NCBI GenBank assembly: GCA_050943315.1
Contig: JBMNOY010000030.1
Coordinates: forward strand, 1-25,731
DNA from: JBDKUD01 sp050943315
GTDB taxonomy: Bacteria; Bacillota; Syntrophomonadia; Syntrophomonadales; Syntrophomonadaceae
DNA: 25,731 bases
Direction of reading: 5' to 3'
Shown here: piece after piece, positions 22,229 to 25,731 of the stretch
How the letters are laid out: every line of letters starts with the position of its first letter
How positions within the stretch are numbered: position 1 is the first letter of the stretch
Position numbers and translations under genes: made by a program
Notes under the pieces: generated by a model
The model's database searches: none
What the model saw: only the letters and a program-made list of their open reading frames with translations
What the model was told of the DNA's origin: nothing

Positions 22229-23062
22229 ATGCTTAATAAGATTTCAGCCGCCATCTGCCAGTTTAAGGTTGGAGAAAATAAAGAGAAAAACTTAATCAAG
22301 GCCGGCGAAATGATGCGCCAGGCTGCTGAACTGGGAGCAGAGTTAGTAGTATTACCGGAAATTTTTAACGGTCCTTACGATTCCCGGCTCTTTCCAGCCT
22401 TTGCGGAAAGGTTTCCCGGTAAGACCACCGAATATCTTATGCAGTTTGCCCGCCAGAATAGAGTTTTCCTGGTAGGAGGCTCAATTGCAGAAAAAGGACC
22501 TGATGGGAAGATATATAACACCTGTTATATATTTGATCAGAGCGGACAATTAGTAGGCAGACATAGAAAAATACATTTATTCGATATAGACATCCCGGAT
22601 AAAATTAGGTTTCAGGAGTCGAAAACCCTTAGTCCGGGAAGCTCTATGACCATAGTACAACATAATAACGTGAGTCTGGGCGTGATGATATGTTATGATG
22701 TAAGGTTTCCTGAGTTGGCACGGGCTATGGCCCTTAATGGTGCACATATTCTTGTAATCCCGGCAGCATTCAATACTGTTACCGGTCCTGCCCATTGGGA
22801 AATAACTATGCGTAGCCGGGCTGTCGATAATCAGGTATTTGTTATAGCCGCTTCCCCGGCAAGAAACCCGGAGGTCAGCTACCAGGCCTGGGGACATTCC
22901 ATGATCGTAGATCCCTGGGGGACTATACTAAATGAAGCGGCTGCCGGAGAGGAAATCGTAATGGCTGAACTAGATTTGTCTTTGGTCGCTAAGGTGAGGG
23001 AAGAGCTTCCGCTATTAAGCCATCGCCGCACCGATCTTTATCAATGGGAGTTTAAAAAGTAG
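22229..23062 (+). CDS. Carbon-nitrogen hydrolase, Nit2/omega-amidase-like
   Basis: A nitrilase-superfamily enzyme of 277 residues with the catalytic triad visible: Glu44 (LPEIFNGP), Lys114 (GRHRKIHLFD) and Cys155 (MICYDVRFPE). The stretches IPDKIRFQESKTLSPG, FNTVTGPAHWEITMRSRAVDNQ and ASPARNPEVSYQAWGHS closely follow eukaryotic Nit2. Nit2 is the omega-amidase that hydrolyses alpha-ketoglutaramate and alpha-ketosuccinamate to the 2-oxoacids and ammonia. It is the only plus-strand gene. I chose the ATG at 22229, which has GGGGGATTAAAT before it; an ATG at 22190 would add 13 residues without a ribosome-binding site. Other nitrilase-family amidase activities (for example on deaminated glutathione) remain possible. 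Confidence 0.9.
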   Translation: MLNKISAAICQFKVGENKEKNLIKAGEMMRQAAELGAELVVLPEIFNGPYDSRLFPAFAERFPGKTTEYLMQFARQNRVFLVGGSIAEKGPDGKIYNTCYIFDQSGQLVGRHRKIHLFDIDIPDKIRFQESKTLSPGSSMTIVQHNNVSLGVMICYDVRFPELARAMALNGAHILVIPAAFNTVTGPAHWEITMRSRAVDNQVFVIAASPARNPEVSYQAWGHSMIVDPWGTILNEAAAGEEIVMAELDLSLVAKVREELPLLSHRRTDLYQWEFKK

Positions 23063-23082
23063 CTGCCCCGAAAAAGCTCCAC

Positions 23083-23451
23083 TTAATTATCAGCCAGGTC
23101 CTGACGCAATTTACAGGCCTCTCGTAAATAAACATGTTTTATTTCTGACTGGCTTTTGGTGGTGTTAATAGTCACCAGTACTCTGATGCATTGCCCCAGA
23201 GCACCGTTTACCTGCATATCCTGAAAACACAATAAGGGGACCATATCCCATCCTAAATCCCTGGCCGCCTCAGCCGGGAAAGCCGATTTCAGATCAGGTG
23301 TCACTACAAACAAGACACTGACAATATCCTCTATCTGGAAATCATTTTTATCATATATTCTCTTCAGTAACTCCCGGGTTGACTGCAAAATATCCTCAGT
23401 TGTATCCCGTGCTACGGTTATCGCACCTCTAATGCCGCGAACGGCCATCAT
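23083..23451 (-). CDS. aroH: Chorismate mutase, AroH type, with Asp at the catalytic Glu position
   Basis: AroH converts chorismate to prephenate, the substrate of TyrA. The 122-residue protein aligns along its length with B. subtilis AroH (RGIRGAITV, TPDLKSAFPA, VPLLCFQDMQVNGALGQCIRVLVT, HVYLREACKLR). Residues for Arg7, Cys75, Arg90, Tyr108 and Arg116 are present. The Glu78 that stabilises the transition state in B. subtilis is Asp here (CFQD, codon GAT). Two adjacent ATGs can start it: GGTAGG lies before both, and the second gives the B. subtilis register. It is 23 bases downstream of hutP and convergent with the omega-amidase gene, with no clear terminator between them. Confidence 0.94.
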   Translation of the reverse strand: MMAVRGIRGAITVARDTTEDILQSTRELLKRIYDKNDFQIEDIVSVLFVVTPDLKSAFPAEAARDLGWDMVPLLCFQDMQVNGALGQCIRVLVTINTTKSQSEIKHVYLREACKLRQDLADN

Positions 23452-23474
23452 ACCATCCTACCTTTCCCATTCTT

Positions 23475-23891
23475 CTACGATACTGCTCTATGGCCCAGAC
23501 CGATCGCCACTTCATCCAGATGCAACAGGCCTATTCCCATAAATATGGCCACGCTTACATGGTCATTATGGCGGGCTACACCAATCTTGCCTCCGACATT
23601 AAGCCCCAGGGCCTTGGGCATTATCTGGGCAATAGCTTCCCGGGCTGCTCCAGCCACGGCTCCTTCTTCAGGATGGGTTTCCCTGACCACCCCTTCCCGT
23701 TTGGCCGCTACCACAGCTCGTTCTACAATTTTTCCTACTGAACTAATGAATTCGCCCCCGTAGTCAATAGCCACCGCCTTAACATTCAGTTGTTCCAAAA
23801 GTTCTTTTTTTAATGCGGTCTCTTCCTGCCGGGAGGCTGATAAGGCCATCTTTATGGCCGAAGTGGCAACTACCTTACTGCCTATGTCCAT
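23475..23891 (-). CDS. HutP-family RNA-binding antiterminator-like protein
   Basis: In B. subtilis HutP binds UAG-rich RNA with L-histidine and Mg2+ to allow transcription of the hut operon. This 138-residue protein has the family fold by pattern: ALKKELLEQLNVKAVAIDYG, VERAVVAAKREGVVRETHPEEG, VSVAIFMGIGLLHLDEVAIGLGH. By alignment from memory, B. subtilis His73 is kept (H73 here) and His138 corresponds to H124. His77, the third metal ligand, is Gly. No hut catabolic gene is visible, and it lies between an unknown membrane protein and aroH. It may respond to another ligand, perhaps an aromatic compound, but that is speculation. The start ATG has GGAGG eight bases upstream. Confidence 0.82.
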   Translation of the reverse strand: MDIGSKVVATSAIKMALSASRQEETALKKELLEQLNVKAVAIDYGGEFISSVGKIVERAVVAAKREGVVRETHPEEGAVAGAAREAIAQIMPKALGLNVGGKIGVARHNDHVSVAIFMGIGLLHLDEVAIGLGHRAVS

Positions 23892-23927
23892 TAGTTAACC
23901 TCCGCTTTCGCTAATAATTACCGAATA

Positions 23928-24413
23928 TTATTCTATTTGAACCTTGCCTACCATTACTATACTTTGGTTTCCGGTGTATTCCCGGCCCTTAACCGGATAA
24001 GATACATTATCCGAGATGCCGGTAATCTTATAGTCTATGGGGAAATTATAATACCGGGAATCAATCTCGATCACATCCCCATCGTTTATTGTAAAGGATA
24101 TGGTGGGATCTGCAAAGTTACCCACCTTATAGCCGTTTACCATTATGATGGATTTGGGTAGAGAAGAATACCCAACAATGGAAATACTCATTTCGCTGGA
24201 GGAATTTTTAATTACTGGTTCCGGCTCGGTTATGTCCATTTGGGTAGAGTTTACCGGAAAATTTATGGATTGACCTTCCAGCTGTTCTCCCCAGCTTAAA
24301 AACAAGCGATATTGTTCCCGGGTCATTAACGCCTGAACCATCACCATAAGAACCAATCCCAATACAACGATCCGGACCAGTGCTTTTTCCACCTTATCGA
24401 CAAACCTTTTCAA
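23928..24413 (-). CDS. Unknown membrane-anchored protein between larB and hutP
   Basis: A protein of about 161 residues that I do not recognise. Residues 1-13 are charged (MKRFVDKVEKALV), a single membrane segment follows (RIVVLGLVLMVMVQALM), then a short helix and an extracytoplasmic domain. The domain is rich in beta-type, Ile/Val/Tyr-alternating sequence (SIVGYSSLPKSIIMVNGYKVG, GDVIEIDSRYYNFPIDYKITG) and has no cysteines. The likely start is TTG at 24411-24413, nine bases after AAAGGAG; the longer ATG at 24440 leaves no spacing to that site. It lies 36 bases upstream of hutP and about 60 after larB. A role in the envelope is plausible from topology, nothing more. Confidence 0.75.
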   Translation of the reverse strand: MKRFVDKVEKALVRIVVLGLVLMVMVQALMTREQYRLFLSWGEQLEGQSINFPVNSTQMDITEPEPVIKNSSSEMSISIVGYSSLPKSIIMVNGYKVGNFADPTISFTINDGDVIEIDSRYYNFPIDYKITGISDNVSYPVKGREYTGNQSIVMVGKVQIE

Positions 24414-24473
24414 CAGGATCATCTCCTTTAATAAGGGCATTATCTTCTCTATCTTATGCCCTGCTAATGAAGA

Positions 24474-25226
24474 TTATCCATCTTTTGTCTTTAAAATGGA
24501 GAACGCCAAACTGGCTGCCCCAAATCCATTATCTATGTTTACCACTCCGACCCCGGTGGCACAGCTGTTTAACATAGCCAGAAGCGCAGCCAAACCGTTA
24601 AAACTGGCCCCATAACCAATACTAGTAGGGACAGCAATGACCGGACAGGAAAGCAGGCCCCCCAGCACGCTGGCCAGAGCTCCCTCCATTCCGGCGACCG
24701 CTATAACCACCTGGGCTTCCTTTATTACCGCCAGTTTATCTAGTAGCCGGTGTAACCCGGCTACTCCTACATCATAAACCCGGTCAACAACCGCACCCAT
24801 TACCTCCAGGGATATGGCTGCTTCCTCAGCTACCGGTAAATCGGCCGTTCCTGCGCTAACTACAGCTACGCGTCCGGCAACTGGGGCCTTTGCTCTTCTA
24901 AGGTATAATACCCTGGACATCTGGTCATATTGAAGATCAGGAACCGATTTTAATAGTTCCAGAAATGTTTCGTAACTGGCCCTGGTACCAATTATGTTGG
25001 CATTACTGGTCGCCAAGCGCTCAAAAATAGCTTTTATTTGTGAGGTGGTTTTGCCCTGGCAAAAGATAACCTCAGGAAAATTATCCCGTAAAGCCCGGTG
25101 ATGATCAATCTTGGCAAAACCAATGTCTTCATAAGGCAGTGATTTCAGCTGCGCATAGGCGGTATCGGTATCTGTTTCACCCCTGGCCAGACTCTCCAGT
25201 AATTGGTATAACCAATCCTTAGTCAT
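24474..25226 (-). CDS. larB: LarB, nickel-pincer cofactor biosynthesis protein
   Basis: LarB carboxylates and hydrolyses nicotinic acid adenine dinucleotide, the first step of nickel-pincer nucleotide cofactor synthesis for lactate racemase and related enzymes. The 250-residue protein has an AIR-carboxylase-like C-terminal half: VAVVSAGTADLPVAEEA, RVYDVGVAGLHRLL, VIAVAGMEGALASVLGGL, PVIAVPTSIGYGASFNG, then SCATGVGVVNIDNGFGA near the end. C222 corresponds to the conserved Cys thought to act in LarB. The N-terminal half is the family's helical domain. ATG follows GAAGGATTAAA. No larA, larC or larE is seen within the window, so the cofactor user and the remaining steps are outside it or absent. 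Confidence 0.92.
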   Translation of the reverse strand: MTKDWLYQLLESLARGETDTDTAYAQLKSLPYEDIGFAKIDHHRALRDNFPEVIFCQGKTTSQIKAIFERLATSNANIIGTRASYETFLELLKSVPDLQYDQMSRVLYLRRAKAPVAGRVAVVSAGTADLPVAEEAAISLEVMGAVVDRVYDVGVAGLHRLLDKLAVIKEAQVVIAVAGMEGALASVLGGLLSCPVIAVPTSIGYGASFNGLAALLAMLNSCATGVGVVNIDNGFGAASLAFSILKTKDG

Positions 25227-25267
25227 TTTAATCCTTCTTTTTTAAGAATGTCTCTCCTTATAAATTG

Positions 25268-25731
25268 CTACCAGTTTTGCCGGGCATATTCCACCCCGGC
25301 CAAAAATGCCTCACGATTCTTTTCAATTACTTTGTCCTTTTTTCCCTGGAAAATTACATCAAAAAGACCCAAAACTTTATCGACTTTAACAACCTCGGTC
25401 TTGGTAAGATATGCCCCCAGTAACAGCATATTAGCGCCTCTGGGATTGCCCATTTCCTCAGCAATTTCATTAACTGGCATTTTTAATACCTTAAGGTCAT
25501 CCCGCAGCGGATTTCTTTCCACCATCGATGAATTCAAAACCAGCGTTCCATTAGGTTTTATTTTAGGCTCAAACTTATCCAGTGATGGCCCGTTCATAAT
25601 TATAGCCATCTCTGGGTTTTCGGTAAGTGGTGAACTTATTTCCTCATCAGCAATAGTTACCAGGCAATTAGCTGTACCACCGCGCATTTCCGCACCATAA
25701 GACGGCAGCCAGGAAACGTTTTTACCGGTCT
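25268..25731 (-). CDS. 2-oxoacid:ferredoxin oxidoreductase gamma subunit (C-terminal part, cut by window edge)
   Basis: The gamma subunit of a KorC/PorG-type 2-oxoacid:acceptor oxidoreductase, which decarboxylates 2-oxoacids and reduces ferredoxin. The readable 154 codons include the family motif SYGAEMRGGTANC right at the 5' side, then EIASPL-like SPLTENPEMAIIMNG, and NPRGANMLLLGAYL. The ATG at 25687 inside the motif is internal; the frame stays open upstream to base 25731, so the true start lies beyond the window. The gene is followed 41 bases later by larB. Alpha and beta subunits are not visible. The exact oxoacid (2-oxoglutarate, pyruvate, branched-chain or indolepyruvate) cannot be told from this subunit. 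Confidence 0.88.
   Translation of the reverse strand, partial: TGKNVSWLPSYGAEMRGGTANCLVTIADEEISSPLTENPEMAIIMNGPSLDKFEPKIKPNGTLVLNSSMVERNPLRDDLKVLKMPVNEIAEEMGNPRGANMLLLGAYLTKTEVVKVDKVLGLFDVIFQGKKDKVIEKNREAFLAGVEYARQNW

Overview
The window looks like a chromosomal stretch of an endospore-forming, low-to-medium GC Gram-positive anaerobe, most likely class Clostridia and near Syntrophomonas. The lineage is inferred from an IspH-S1 ribosomal protein fusion, spoIIP and a YIEGIA-family sporulation gene, HutP, LarB, and purine-rich GGAGG ribosome-binding sites. The order cmk / S1 protein / fni / YIEGIA protein / der also resembles Bacillus subtilis (cmk, ypfD, fni, seaA/yphB, der). Every gene but one lies on the minus strand, so transcription runs from high to low coordinates.

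Layout in the direction of transcription: (1) 25731-23083: the end of a 2-oxoacid:ferredoxin oxidoreductase gamma subunit, larB, an unknown membrane-anchored protein, a HutP-family RNA-binding protein and an AroH-type chorismate mutase. (2) 22229-23062: the only plus-strand gene, a Nit2/omega-amidase-like hydrolase. (3) 21973-21140: a DAHP synthase with no regulatory domain. (4) 20802-16039: a complete branched-chain-type amino acid ABC transporter, livK-H-M-G-F. (5) 15791-8975: a chain aroF (DAHP synthase with an N-terminal ACT-like domain), tyrA, aroA, cmk, plsC, ispH-rpsA. (6) 8854-6915: a small zinc-ribbon protein, mobA and fni. (7) 6817-2954: a likely sporulation block of a DUF1614-like membrane protein, spoIIP, a YIEGIA membrane protein, its 64-residue partner and two tandem DUF3189 proteins. 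(8) 2873-1: a PDZ/radical-SAM-like DUF512 protein, der and the start of plsY.

Shared themes are aromatic amino acid synthesis (two DAHP synthases, chorismate mutase, prephenate dehydrogenase, EPSP synthase), isoprenoid synthesis (IspH and Fni), phospholipid synthesis (PlsC, PlsY) and sporulation. The most interesting non-coding signal is upstream of aroF. A perfect 14-bp inverted repeat there has the -10 consensus TATAAT as its exact spacer, and a second small hairpin can hide the aroF Shine-Dalgarno. Other notable points are an apparent AUU start codon for fni, a Glu-to-Asp change at the catalytic position of AroH, and a HutP relative that sits away from any hut genes and lacks one metal-binding histidine. 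I see no mobile elements, CRISPR arrays, rRNA or tRNA genes.
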